Origin: Faecalispora jeddahensis | GTDB lineage: Bacteria; Bacillota; Clostridia; Oscillospirales; Acutalibacteraceae | Assembly: GCF_000577335.1 (NCBI RefSeq) | Contig: NZ_CBYL010000028.1 | Location: forward strand, 1-49,198 | Direction of reading: 5' to 3' | DNA: 49,198 nt | Shown here: piece by piece, positions 16,247-23,589 of the stretch | How the letters are laid out: each line of letters begins with the position of its first letter | How positions within the stretch are numbered: the stretch's first letter is position 1 | Made by a program: the position numbers and the translations under genes | The notes under the pieces: model-generated | The model's database searches: none | Told to the model about the DNA's origin: nothing | Seen by the model: only the letters and a program-made list of their open reading frames with translations

Positions 16247-17068
16247 ATGTCTGGAATCAATCAGGTAAAGGCTGTTTTTTTCAGCGCTACAAGAACGACT
16301 GAAAAAACAGTGATGAAAATTGCCGGGGCTGCAGCGGAGAAGCTGGGGCTGCCCGTCAGTATTGTGGATTTTACCCTGCCCAAAGGCCGGGAGTGTCCGC
16401 TGGTGTTCGAAGAGGATGATCTGGTGATTTTCGGAACTCCGGTATATGCGGGCCGGGTGCCGAATGTGCTGCTGAAATTTTTGGACACCTTACAGGGCAA
16501 TCATGCGCTGGCCGTGCCGGTAGTGCTCTTTGGCAACCGCAATTACGATGACGCTCTGATCGAGCTTCGCGATCTGTTACATAAAACGGGATTTCGCCCG
16601 ATGGCCGCGGCGGCTTTTGTCGGTGAGCACTCGTTTTCCCGGGTTCTGGCCGCAGGAAGACCGGATGCGGAGGACTTTTCGAAGGCCGGGCACTTTGGGC
16701 AGCAGGTTGCAGAGAAGCTCCTCTCTGGGCAGGAGCTTTCGCTGATCGAGGTGGAAGGTGTCCCGCATCCGTACCGCGGGTATTATCAGCCGCGCGACAG
16801 GAAAGGGAACCCGGTAGACATCCGAAAGGTAAAGCCGCAGACCAGTTCGGCGTGCAACAACTGCAAGCTGTGTGCCGAAATCTGTCCCATGGGTTCCATT
16901 TCTTATGAGGATGTGAGCGAATATATTGGCATCTGTATAAAGTGTGGGGCCTGTATCAAAAAGTGTCCGCAGGGCGCCAAGTATTATACGGATGAAGGGT
17001 ATCTGTATCATCAGCACGAGTTGGAAGAAGGCTTGACCCGCCGTGCCGAGCCCGAATTGTTTTTATAA
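16247..17068 (+). CDS. EFR1-family flavodoxin/ferredoxin fusion protein
   Basis: 273 residues; the ATG follows AAAAGGAGCGG. The N-terminal half (about 1-165) is a flavodoxin-like domain (VFFSATRTTEKTVMKIA as the FMN phosphate loop, VIFGTPVYAGRVPN). The C-terminal part carries two 2[4Fe-4S] ferredoxin motifs, CNNCKLCAEICP and CIKCGACIKKCP. Proteins of this layout shuttle single electrons in anaerobes; the partner is not known. No signal peptide is present, so it is cytosolic. It is a single gene behind a long upstream region with three repeated promoter-like elements, which suggests elaborate control. It lies just outside the tRNA-bounded island that encodes the nitrogenase-like proteins; a donor role there is speculation. 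Confidence 0.85.
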   Translation: MSGINQVKAVFFSATRTTEKTVMKIAGAAAEKLGLPVSIVDFTLPKGRECPLVFEEDDLVIFGTPVYAGRVPNVLLKFLDTLQGNHALAVPVVLFGNRNYDDALIELRDLLHKTGFRPMAAAAFVGEHSFSRVLAAGRPDAEDFSKAGHFGQQVAEKLLSGQELSLIEVEGVPHPYRGYYQPRDRKGNPVDIRKVKPQTSSACNNCKLCAEICPMGSISYEDVSEYIGICIKCGACIKKCPQGAKYYTDEGYLYHQHELEEGLTRRAEPELFL

Positions 17069-17214
17069 TCGTTTTATAGGATAAAACGGTAAAGTTACGC
17101 AAATCCATAAAAGGCTATTTTTTTTGAAAAAAGTCTTGCTTTTTTGGATGTATCATGATATTATAGTCAGGCAGTTCAGCGAAAAACGACGAATTTTCCG
17201 CAGAATTGCCCTAT

Positions 17215-17290
<76 letters not shown>

Positions 17291-17297
17291 TATCGTG

Positions 17298-17342
17298 AAA
17301 GAGATCGTTGAAATCCGGAAGATTTCAACGATCTCTTTTATA
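17298..17342 (+). terminator. Terminator of the tRNA-Ala gene
   Basis: Perfect 18-bp stem (17298-17315 with 17321-17338) and TTTTAT tail, seven bases after the tRNA CCA. Confidence 0.85.
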
Positions 17343-17375
17343 TCACCGTGTTGAGAGAAATGAGAGAGAGTTTAG

Positions 17376-17807
17376 ATGAATCCAATTGACAGCAAGATGA
17401 ACACACGGAACGCATGGCGGGAGAGAGAAAATTCCGTGCAGAGTTTCTCCTCCTACAATGGGATCACCGTTACAAAGCTGGAAAAGGATGTGGCTGAGGG
17501 AGAGCTGGTCATTACACCCCAATCTCTGAACTCTGCGGGGATTGTTCATGGCGGCTGCCTTGCCACGTTGGCCGACACGGTAGCCGGTAACGGCGTTGCC
17601 TGCGCCACCGGGCACATGTGCATCACCGTGAATTATTCCTTCCACTTTTTAAACCCCGCCTCGGGGGATGGACACAAGATTTATTGTCGGGCCATTCCTC
17701 AGAAAATAGGACGTACCCTCTGCCTGTACGAGGTTTCTCTGACCGACGACAACGGGCGGGAGGTAGCAGCCGGGTCCTTTACCTTCTTCCTGAAAAAACC
17801 TCTGTGA
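17376..17807 (+). CDS. PaaI-type HotDog thioesterase
   Basis: 143 residues, the usual length of a single HotDog domain. Family blocks seen are NSAGIVHGGCLATLADTVAG (the HGG turn and active-site helix), then ITVNYSFHFLNPAS, and the closing strand of the sheet. PaaI-type enzymes hydrolyse acyl-CoA thioesters, often aryl- or phenylacetyl-CoA in clean-up roles. The ATG at 17376 has a purine-rich GAGAGAGAG ahead rather than a clean ribosome site; Met8 is an alternative start. It lies directly after tRNA-Ala and may be cargo of the island integrated there. Confidence 0.85.
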   Translation: MNPIDSKMNTRNAWRERENSVQSFSSYNGITVTKLEKDVAEGELVITPQSLNSAGIVHGGCLATLADTVAGNGVACATGHMCITVNYSFHFLNPASGDGHKIYCRAIPQKIGRTLCLYEVSLTDDNGREVAAGSFTFFLKKPL

Positions 17808-17881
17808 ATTTTTGTTAGCAATCGTCTCTGTTCGTGCTAAATACGATTTGTTCGGCACTGACGTATGCGGGCCGATAGAAT

Positions 17882-17909
17882 GGAGGCAGCTCAGCTGGGA
17901 GACCGCTTA
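17882..17909 (+). pseudogene. 5' tRNA half relic (D-arm region)
   Basis: GGAGGCAGCTCAGCTGGGAG followed by ACCGCTTA matches positions 4-28 of the tRNA-Ala upstream, including an identical 15-base D-arm run. No anticodon or T arm follows. It is too short to be a working tRNA; compare the 3' relic at 30203-30244. Confidence 0.5.
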
Positions 17910-17925
17910 TTTCTACCAAGAAACA

Positions 17926-17960
17926 GAATAACCGCAAGGCTGAAAGCCTTGCGGTTATTC
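17926..17960 (+). terminator. Terminator-like hairpin after the thioesterase gene
   Basis: Perfect 16-bp stem (17926-17941 with 17945-17960), three-base loop. Its right arm is duplicated downstream (17971-17986), so an alternative, larger hairpin is possible. Confidence 0.6.
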
Positions 17961-17996
17961 TTACATACACAGCCTTGCGGTTATTCTTACATACAC
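17945..17996 (+). repeat. Exact 26-bp tandem repeat
   Basis: AGCCTTGCGGTTATTCTTAC plus ATACAC occurs twice head to tail (17945-17970 and 17971-17996) with no mismatch, which implies recent slippage or duplication. Confidence 0.95.
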
Positions 17997-18039
17997 AAAA
18001 GTGGTCAAGTAAGGGAATTGCTTTTTCTGATATCCTATT

Positions 18040-18771
18040 CTATCTGCGCAATACCAATTGCAGTGCCCTTTCAAACCTTAAATCGAGGTTGTCTATATGA
18101 CCGCCGTCATCCCAGATCAGCGGTATGTCCTGATGTGGTAACTGTTTTTTTAATATGAGGTGCGCCCGATTCAGGCAGTTCACCGAACAGCGCAAAGGCG
18201 GAGGATCGCCGACGCCTTCCATGCGTCCTGAGAGCAGCAGTACACGGACAGTGGAACTGAGCGGAGTATGGGCCTGCATGAAAGAAACAAAACCCGGGTA
18301 CCAGAAAGACCCGGATATGCTGGCCGCGCACCCGAAACAATCCTGCTTGTATATCGCATACAGCGAGATCAGCCCCCCGAGAGATACGCCGATGATCGAG
18401 GTGTCCGCAGATCCGGGCAGCGTGCGGTAATTGGCATCGATATGAGGCTTCAGGCCCGTTGCCAGAAACTGAAGGTATTGATCCCCGACCCCGCCAAACG
18501 CCGGCGCGCCATTCATGACTGCCTGCGCGGGCCACGGTGTATATTCATCGTGGCGGTTTTGGGGGATCACGCCCACAATGATATGTTCATAAAGTCTTCC
18601 GGAATCATTGCCATGCCCGTCGCCAAGCAAATTTTCCAGGACAGGGAGAAGCCGGTCGCCGTCCTGCACATATACGACAGGGTAACGTGTATCCCCCTGC
18701 GCGTAAGATGTGGGGAGACAGACATAATAGTCTCTGCCTTCATATCGGTTTCTTTGGATTGAAATACTCAA
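18040..18771 (-). CDS. Alpha/beta-hydrolase esterase of the IroE/Fes (putative esterase) family
   Basis: 243 residues, TTG start at 18771 seven bases after AGGAGG. The fold is the D-family putative esterase: YPVVYVQDGDRLLPVLENL, IIVGVIPQNRHDEYTPW, nucleophile elbow GVSLGG (Ser about 129), and a late acidic residue and His in WDDGGHIDNLDLRFERAL. Relatives hydrolyse the ester backbone of enterobactin or salmochelin and release iron in the cytosol, or act on other esters. There is no signal peptide. It is divergent from the Fur-AraC-ABC genes, and its promoter carries the same two-box motif as both lipoprotein promoters, which argues for a role in processing an imported siderophore. Confidence 0.75.
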   Translation of the reverse strand: MSISIQRNRYEGRDYYVCLPTSYAQGDTRYPVVYVQDGDRLLPVLENLLGDGHGNDSGRLYEHIIVGVIPQNRHDEYTPWPAQAVMNGAPAFGGVGDQYLQFLATGLKPHIDANYRTLPGSADTSIIGVSLGGLISLYAIYKQDCFGCAASISGSFWYPGFVSFMQAHTPLSSTVRVLLLSGRMEGVGDPPPLRCSVNCLNRAHLILKKQLPHQDIPLIWDDGGHIDNLDLRFERALQLVLRR

Positions 18772-18843
18772 ACAGAAGCCTCCTTCTTTTTTGATATATC
18801 CTGTGCTTCAGTTGAAATTCAACAAGCATTTCCTCGCCTGTTT

Positions 18844-18897
18844 ACTATAGCAAATCACGCGGCATTATGGAATGAATACATTTACAATTTATATGGA
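18844..18897 (-). promoter_or_regulatory. Esterase promoter with two AraC-type boxes
   Basis: Minus strand: TTCCAT (18872-18867), 17-bp spacer, TATAGT (18849-18844). A distal box TCCATATAAATT (18897-18886) and a proximal box TCATTCCATAA (18875-18865) are 22 bp apart, with the proximal one covering the -35. The same layout occurs at 20435-20467 and 22419-22452. Confidence 0.65.
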
Positions 18898-18935
18898 TTT
18901 TTGCGCAAGTCAGATCGTGCTGTTGTAAGAGCGCA

Positions 18936-18978
18936 TTGCAAAAAACGACAAGCGCGGTTATACTGAAATTGTATTTCA
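18936..18978 (+). promoter_or_regulatory. Promoter and operator of the Fur/AraC operon
   Basis: TTGCAA (18936-18941), 17-bp spacer, TATACT (18959-18964), directly followed by the dyad TGAAATTGTATTTCA (18964-18978). A related dyad, TTGAAACCCGATTTCAA, lies just after the -10 at 20500-20516, and TTGAAATTCAA lies at 18812-18822 in the leader of the divergent esterase gene. This is a candidate site for the Fur-family protein. Confidence 0.65.
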
Positions 18979-19108
18979 ATCAGTTCTTTCAAAAACAGAT
19001 AGTCCTGTGCAAAATGGAAGAATCGGAATGGAAATCACGTTAGGAATAAAGGATTGAAAGAAGATATTCCATGAGCATGGGGATCGGTATACAAAGCGGC
19101 GTCAGAAG

Positions 19109-19516
19109 GTGGCGAACTTTCTCTGGCAGCACAGAGACAAGCGCATCACAATCAATGGAGCCTACGCGCTTTTACAGAAATCCCAGCCGGGCATTGGCAA
19201 GGCGACGATATACCGGATGTACCATCTTCTGATGGAATTGGGCTTTGCCCAACGTTTGGAAGTGGGCGACGGCCTGTTTTGGTACGAGATCCACAGCCAA
19301 AACAGTGTTCATACGCAGCATCATCTCATCTGCTCTGAGTGCGGTTCTGTGCAGGATGTGCGGGAGGATATGCTGGATGAAATGGAGCGGCAGATCGAGG
19401 AAAAGTACGGTTTTACAGTGGCGGATCACGGGTGCAGTTTTTTGGCTGCTGTAACAGCTGCAAAACCGGAAAACACGGAAGCAAACAAATGTAAGGGGTG
19501 TCACATTGGAAATTAA
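19109..19516 (+). CDS. Fur-family metal-responsive regulator (N-terminus uncertain)
   Basis: 135 residues from the GTG at 19109. The winged-helix domain (KVANFLWQHRDKRITINGAY, then GIGKATIYRMYHLLMELGFA) and the C-terminal zinc sites (HTQHHLICSECG and the final CKGCH) mark a Fur/Zur/PerR protein. The frame stays open upstream for 17 codons and encodes HEHGDRYTKRRQ, the expected first helix of Fur, but contains no ATG/GTG/TTG before a TGA at 19055. A TTG with AAAGGA at 19054 is in another frame. Either the protein starts late, or a single-base change has separated the start. Its end overlaps the next start by 11 bases. It is likely an iron sensor for this cluster. Confidence 0.75.
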   Translation: MANFLWQHRDKRITINGAYALLQKSQPGIGKATIYRMYHLLMELGFAQRLEVGDGLFWYEIHSQNSVHTQHHLICSECGSVQDVREDMLDEMERQIEEKYGFTVADHGCSFLAAVTAAKPENTEANKCKGCHIGN

Positions 19517-20342
19517 TATTCATCAGCTCGCGGATTATTTTGCACAGGCATCCGTAGCGTTTTTTGATATTTTCGCTCCGGCCGTCCCGCCGGGAGGCAG
19601 GCAGATCAACTGGAAAACCAATCGGAATGGCGCGGGCTTTGTGTTTCCTTTGGCCGGCAGCTCCCGATATACCCTAAACGGCACACCCTATGTCCTGGAG
19701 CCGGGTGTCGTTCTTCACGCGGGACCGGATACGCCGGTATCCAAGGAGGTGATCGGGGATGTTTATTGGCAGTATGCCCTTGTCCATTATCAGATACCAA
19801 AAGAAGAGGTGCCGAGGTTTCCGCTTTTCAACGAGCATTTTCTGATAAAAACAGGGGACAATCCCAGGCTCACGGATTTGATCGGCCAGCTTCGCCAAAG
19901 CTATGCCGCACTGGACGCGATGGCGGCGTTGAAGTCAAAAGTTTTGTTCATGAACGTGGTGGAAGAAATGATCGTTTCCGCCAAAAGACAGATCCGCGAT
20001 GATAATGCCGACCTGATGACACAGGCTGTGGAATATATCCATCGGAATTATGCCGATCCGATTTCCGTAGCAAAAATATCTGCACAGTTTGGGCTGGAAA
20101 GGCGACGATTCGCCTATTTGTTTGAACGGCACACTGGATTAAGTCCCATCAGCTATCTGACCGAGTGCCGCATACGCCGGTCGAAAGAGCTGCTCCAAAC
20201 TTGCGGGTGCCCCATATCGCAGGTGGCCGAGTGCGTGGGGTACACGGACACCTTCTATTTCAGCAGGCTTTTTAAACGGCAAACCGGTTTGTCTCCCACA
20301 GAGTTCCGTAAAGGGATTCACGAAGAATCCTGGAACATTTGA
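19506..20342 (+). CDS. AraC-family transcriptional regulator 1
   Basis: 278 residues, TTG start at 19506 after AAGGGG, overlapping the Fur gene by 11 bases. An N-terminal cupin-like sensor region (about 1-150) is followed by the AraC DNA-binding domain with two helix-turn-helices: ISVAKISAQFGLERRRFAYLF and ISQVAECVGYTDTFYFSRLF (shown in part). It closely resembles a second AraC protein at 21604-22458. In AraC-plus-FecB gene sets of Firmicutes such regulators activate siderophore uptake when the ferrisiderophore is present. The paired TCCAT boxes at three promoters here fit an AraC activator. Confidence 0.85.
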   Translation: MEINIHQLADYFAQASVAFFDIFAPAVPPGGRQINWKTNRNGAGFVFPLAGSSRYTLNGTPYVLEPGVVLHAGPDTPVSKEVIGDVYWQYALVHYQIPKEEVPRFPLFNEHFLIKTGDNPRLTDLIGQLRQSYAALDAMAALKSKVLFMNVVEEMIVSAKRQIRDDNADLMTQAVEYIHRNYADPISVAKISAQFGLERRRFAYLFERHTGLSPISYLTECRIRRSKELLQTCGCPISQVAECVGYTDTFYFSRLFKRQTGLSPTEFRKGIHEESWNI

Positions 20343-20434
20343 ATCCGGCAGCAGCATTAATACAGAAAAAGCCGGTGAGCCGGCCGGACAACAAGCAGGC
20401 TTTGCCTTTCGCCCGAAAGGCGTTTCGGCAAAAG

Positions 20435-20516
20435 TCCATGCGGATTGTAACTATGTCCATTCCAATACGCGTTGTGCTTTGGTATACTACTCTTTAGCAT
20501 TGAAACCCGATTTCAA
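20435..20516 (+). promoter_or_regulatory. Promoter, AraC-type boxes and dyad for lipoprotein gene 1
   Basis: Boxes TCCATGCGGATT (20435-20446) and TCCATTCCAATA (20456-20467) lie 21 bp apart; the second includes the poor -35, TTCCAA (20460-20465). Then 17 bp to TATACT (20483-20488) and the dyad TTGAAACCCGATTTCAA (20500-20516). A weak -35 within an activator box plus a downstream operator suggests activation and repression at one promoter. Confidence 0.7.
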
Positions 20517-20557
20517 TATCGAGTTAGTTGCATCAAACATAATGGAGGAAAGGACAA

Positions 20558-21574
20558 ATGAAAAGATTAATAGGTCTTATGCTCTCTCTTGCCCTGCTGA
20601 CGGGCATATTGGCCGGATGCGCCAATACAACAGCCGGGGGCAGCGGCACACCTTCGGATGACTCTTCTGCGGCCTCGCAGACGGGAACATCGGATGCTGA
20701 AGAAGCTTGGCCGAGAACAATCACGGACGCCTTAGGAAAACAGATCACCCTGGAGAAAAAGCCCGAACGGGTCGCACTCCTGGATTTTGGTTATATTGAA
20801 ACCCTGTTTGCATTGGATATCACGCCCATCGCGTCTACCCTTGCCGAGCGGTCGATCAACGGCTTCGGTACGCTGCAGCCTTATGCCGCGAAGGCGCAGA
20901 TTGAGGAATTGGGGGAAAACAAGGCGCCGAATCTTGAAAAGCTTGTGGAGCTGGAGCCCGACCTGATCCTCTATACTGCTGAGGAGAGAAATCTGGATAT
21001 GACGCTTTACGAGGCGGCTTCCCGAATTGCTCCCGTGGTAACATTCAACATTCCCGATTGGAAGGAACAGCTGAGGGCGTTTGCCGAATGCCTTGGCGAA
21101 GAGGAAAAGGCGGAAGCCTATATTTCCGAAACGGAAGCGCTGATTGCCGAATCCAGGAAAAAGCTGGCCGGATACAGCGACAAAACGGTGGCGATACTGT
21201 TTGAGCGCAGCAGCGACGTAGGTAATTTCCTTGTTCTCGCCTCTGATGACTATCCTGTATGGTTTGATAAAGAGAACGGCCTTGGATTAACGACTCCGGA
21301 TGGCTACATCAAGACCGGGCAGGAGATGATCTCCCTGGAGGGCATATCGGCGCTCAATCCGGATTACATTTTCCTGTTGGGGTCGCTGGGAACGGAAGCG
21401 AACGGCTACAAGCAAATCTACCTGTCCGAAGAAACGAAGGCTTCCTCCGTATGGCAGTCGCTGAACGCCGTAAAAGACGGGCACGTCTACTACCTGGACG
21501 CGGCTGTGCGGGCAGCCGGCCCCCTGAGCATCAAGCTTGGGGTGGAATCCATTGTGGAAAGCATGACTGAGTAA
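20558..21574 (+). CDS. FecB/FepB-type siderophore-binding lipoprotein 1
   Basis: 338 residues; ATG after GGAGGAAAGG. A lipoprotein signal ends at LAGC (Cys21), then a Ser/Gly-rich linker, then the cluster A-2 binding-protein fold: WPRTITDALGKQITLEKKPERVALLD, IASTLAERSING, LVELEPDLILYTAEE and the closing AVKDGHVYYLD segment, all typical. It binds a metal chelate such as a ferrisiderophore outside the membrane and delivers it to FecCD-type permeases, here encoded 2 kb downstream. It forms a regulator/lipoprotein pair with the preceding AraC gene, and this pair is duplicated by the next two genes. Confidence 0.9.
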   Translation: MKRLIGLMLSLALLTGILAGCANTTAGGSGTPSDDSSAASQTGTSDAEEAWPRTITDALGKQITLEKKPERVALLDFGYIETLFALDITPIASTLAERSINGFGTLQPYAAKAQIEELGENKAPNLEKLVELEPDLILYTAEERNLDMTLYEAASRIAPVVTFNIPDWKEQLRAFAECLGEEEKAEAYISETEALIAESRKKLAGYSDKTVAILFERSSDVGNFLVLASDDYPVWFDKENGLGLTTPDGYIKTGQEMISLEGISALNPDYIFLLGSLGTEANGYKQIYLSEETKASSVWQSLNAVKDGHVYYLDAAVRAAGPLSIKLGVESIVESMTE

Positions 21575-21603
21575 AGAATCAAACGGGAAAGGGGGCGCGT
21601 AAA

Positions 21604-22458
21604 GTGAAAATCGAGCTCAATACGCTGGTGGCGCATTTTGCCCGCGCCTCCTTCCGGGTACAGGGCGTTTACCACTATACGATCGAGCCGGGCACGGCCG
21701 GATGGCAGCAAACGGCGCCGTTTCCCGGCTTTATCTTTCCGCTCTCCGGGCAGGCGGAGCTCCAGTTTAATGGCACGCCGTATCTGGCGAGCGCCGGGAA
21801 CGTGATCCACGGCGGCGCGGATATGAGCCTGGACAAGCGCGTAGTGGGCAATACGAAATGGGAATATATCTCCCTGCTGTATGACATAGTCGGTACTGAG
21901 CCGGAGGGTATTTGTCTGCCGGAGGCGCATTTTGCGTTGGCCGTCGGGCACAGCCCGCATCTGACAGAAATCCTGTGGCGTTTGTGGGAGGCATTCAATC
22001 AACCGGGGGCGCTTCCTGCGTTCCGGACGCAGACGCTGTTTCACCGTGCCCTGGAGGAGGTTTTCGTCCGTGCCCGCAGCCAAATAAGTGGCAGTGCGCA
22101 GGCGCTGTTTGAGCAGGTATCCTCCTATATCCATGAGCACTATATGGACGCGCTGACTGTGCGCGGACTGGCAGCGCAAAGCGGTGTCAATGAAAACCGG
22201 CTGTTCTATGTATTCAGTAAGTTCGCGGGTATGGGTCCCGGCGATTACCTGATTGCTTGTCGCCTCAATCGTGCCAAAGAGCTGCTGATTACCGGCGACG
22301 GGCCGGTCGGCGAGGTGGCCAAGTCCGTGGGGTACTCGGACGCGCTGTATTTCAGCCGGATGTTCAGGGATCGGTTCGGCGTTCCGCCCAGCACACTGCG
22401 GGAAAAATTCAGGAATAATCCATGTGGATTTCAGGATGCCTCCATTCCAATAGAATGA
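21604..22458 (+). CDS. AraC-family transcriptional regulator 2
   Basis: 284 residues; GTG start after AAAGGGGGCG. It is a paralogue of AraC regulator 1: same opening (IELNTLVAHFARASFRV against INIHQLADYFAQASVAF), same sensor motif GFIFPLSG/GFVFPLAG with the following LNGTPY-like stretch, and the two helix-turn-helices near the end (LTVRGLAAQSGVNENRLFYVF, VGEVAKSVGYSDALYFSRMF, in part). It lies 29 bp after lipoprotein 1 and before lipoprotein 2. The duplication of AraC plus lipoprotein may allow two ligands to be sensed and fed to one shared permease set. Confidence 0.85.
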   Translation: MKIELNTLVAHFARASFRVQGVYHYTIEPGTAGWQQTAPFPGFIFPLSGQAELQFNGTPYLASAGNVIHGGADMSLDKRVVGNTKWEYISLLYDIVGTEPEGICLPEAHFALAVGHSPHLTEILWRLWEAFNQPGALPAFRTQTLFHRALEEVFVRARSQISGSAQALFEQVSSYIHEHYMDALTVRGLAAQSGVNENRLFYVFSKFAGMGPGDYLIACRLNRAKELLITGDGPVGEVAKSVGYSDALYFSRMFRDRFGVPPSTLREKFRNNPCGFQDASIPIE

Positions 22459-22473
22459 ATGTTTTGTTATACT
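22419..22473 (+). promoter_or_regulatory. Promoter with AraC-type boxes for lipoprotein gene 2
   Basis: Boxes TCCATGTGGATT (22419-22430) and TCCATTCCAATA (22441-22452) are 22 bp apart. -35 TTCCAA (22445-22450), 17 bp, -10 TATACT (22468-22473). The second box is identical over 12 bp to that of lipoprotein gene 1. The first box lies inside the end of the AraC 2 coding region. Confidence 0.7.
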
Positions 22474-22523
22474 GATGTATGTCAGTTAGACAAGACAAAC
22501 TATTTTAATTGGAGGAATCACCG

Positions 22524-23493
22524 ATGAAACGACTGATGGGACTGATCGTCTTACTTGCGCTTTTGACAGGCATCGCGGCGGGCTGCGCCCAAACGCCGCC
22601 GGAAAATATAAGCACGCCGGAAAGCACGTCCTCCGCGCCGGAAGAGGCCGGATGGCCGAGAACGATCACGGACGCGGCCGGGCATGAGGTCGTTCTGGAA
22701 AAGCAGCCGGAGCGAATTACCCTTCTCCATACCTTCTATATGGAACACTTCCTTCTGCTCGGCACACCGCCCACGGCGTCCTCGATCGGCAATGCCCTGG
22801 GGCAGACGGAAGCGCTCCAGCAATCCGAAATGTTCGGGCCTTTTCTCAAAGACGTGGAAATCATGAATCTGGGCAGCGCCAGTGAGATCAATCTTGAGAC
22901 GATTCTGGAATCCGACCCCGACGTCATCGTGACCTTCTCCACGCAGGGGGGGGCTCGATAAGACATACGACCAGCTCGTGCAGATCGCGCCGGTGGTGCT
23001 GCTGGATTATACCTCGTCGTGGCAGGATCAGCTTCGCGATTGCGCCGAGATCGTAGGCAAAGAGGACGAGGCGCAGAGTATGATTACGGAGATAGAAAAA
23101 ACCATCGCCGACACAAAAGAAGCGATGTCTCCGTACGCCGACAGGACGTTCGCCCTTTTCCGCACGGACGGAAAGAATTTTATTACCCGCGGCAACGCAG
23201 CGTACTACGAAACCTTCGGCATTACAAAACCCAAAGGCTACCCGGATATTTATGAGACCGTATCTCTGGAAGCCGTGGCCGAGATGAATCCGTATTACAT
23301 CGTGTTCCAGCATAACCACGAGGCCGCCGCGGCCTTTGTGAAGAGCATGGGAGCTTCCTCGGTCTGGCAGTCTATCGATGCGGTGAAGAACGGGCGCATC
23401 TACTATTTTGATGAGAATATGAACACCTTCGGGCCGCTCGCCCTGCGCCTTACCGCCGAAAAACTGGCAGAGATTTATTCCGGGCAAACGTGA
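22524..23493 (+). pseudogene. FecB-type siderophore-binding lipoprotein 2, frameshifted at a G8 tract
   Basis: The ATG at 22524 follows TTGGAGGAATC. The first 145 residues carry a lipoprotein signal ending in AAGC (Cys19) and the binding-protein domain (WPRTITDAAGHEVVLEKQPERI, shown in part). At 22946-22953 eight G's throw the frame into a stop at 22961. Removing one G restores continuity into the frame 22962-23493 (LDKTYDQLVQIAPVVLLDYT onward), which completes a normal protein of 322 residues. Everything else is intact. The break could be real decay, on/off switching by slippage in the G-run, or a sequencing error; the sequence alone cannot tell. Confidence 0.8.
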
Positions 23494-23506
23494 GCGAGCA
23501 TGTATG

Positions 23507-23555
23507 AAAACCGGGCGCAGCTTTCTCTGATAGCCTGCGCCCGGTTTTTCTTTTC
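23507..23555 (+). terminator. Terminator between lipoprotein 2 and the permease operon
   Basis: 14-bp perfect stem (23507-23520 with 23535-23548) and TTTTTCTTTT tail, starting 13 bases after the lipoprotein stop. It would reduce read-through so that the lipoprotein is made in excess over membrane parts; no separate promoter is obvious before 23590. Confidence 0.85.
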
Positions 23556-23589
23556 AACAAGCATCCGCACGGTGTCGAGGAGGCAGTCA

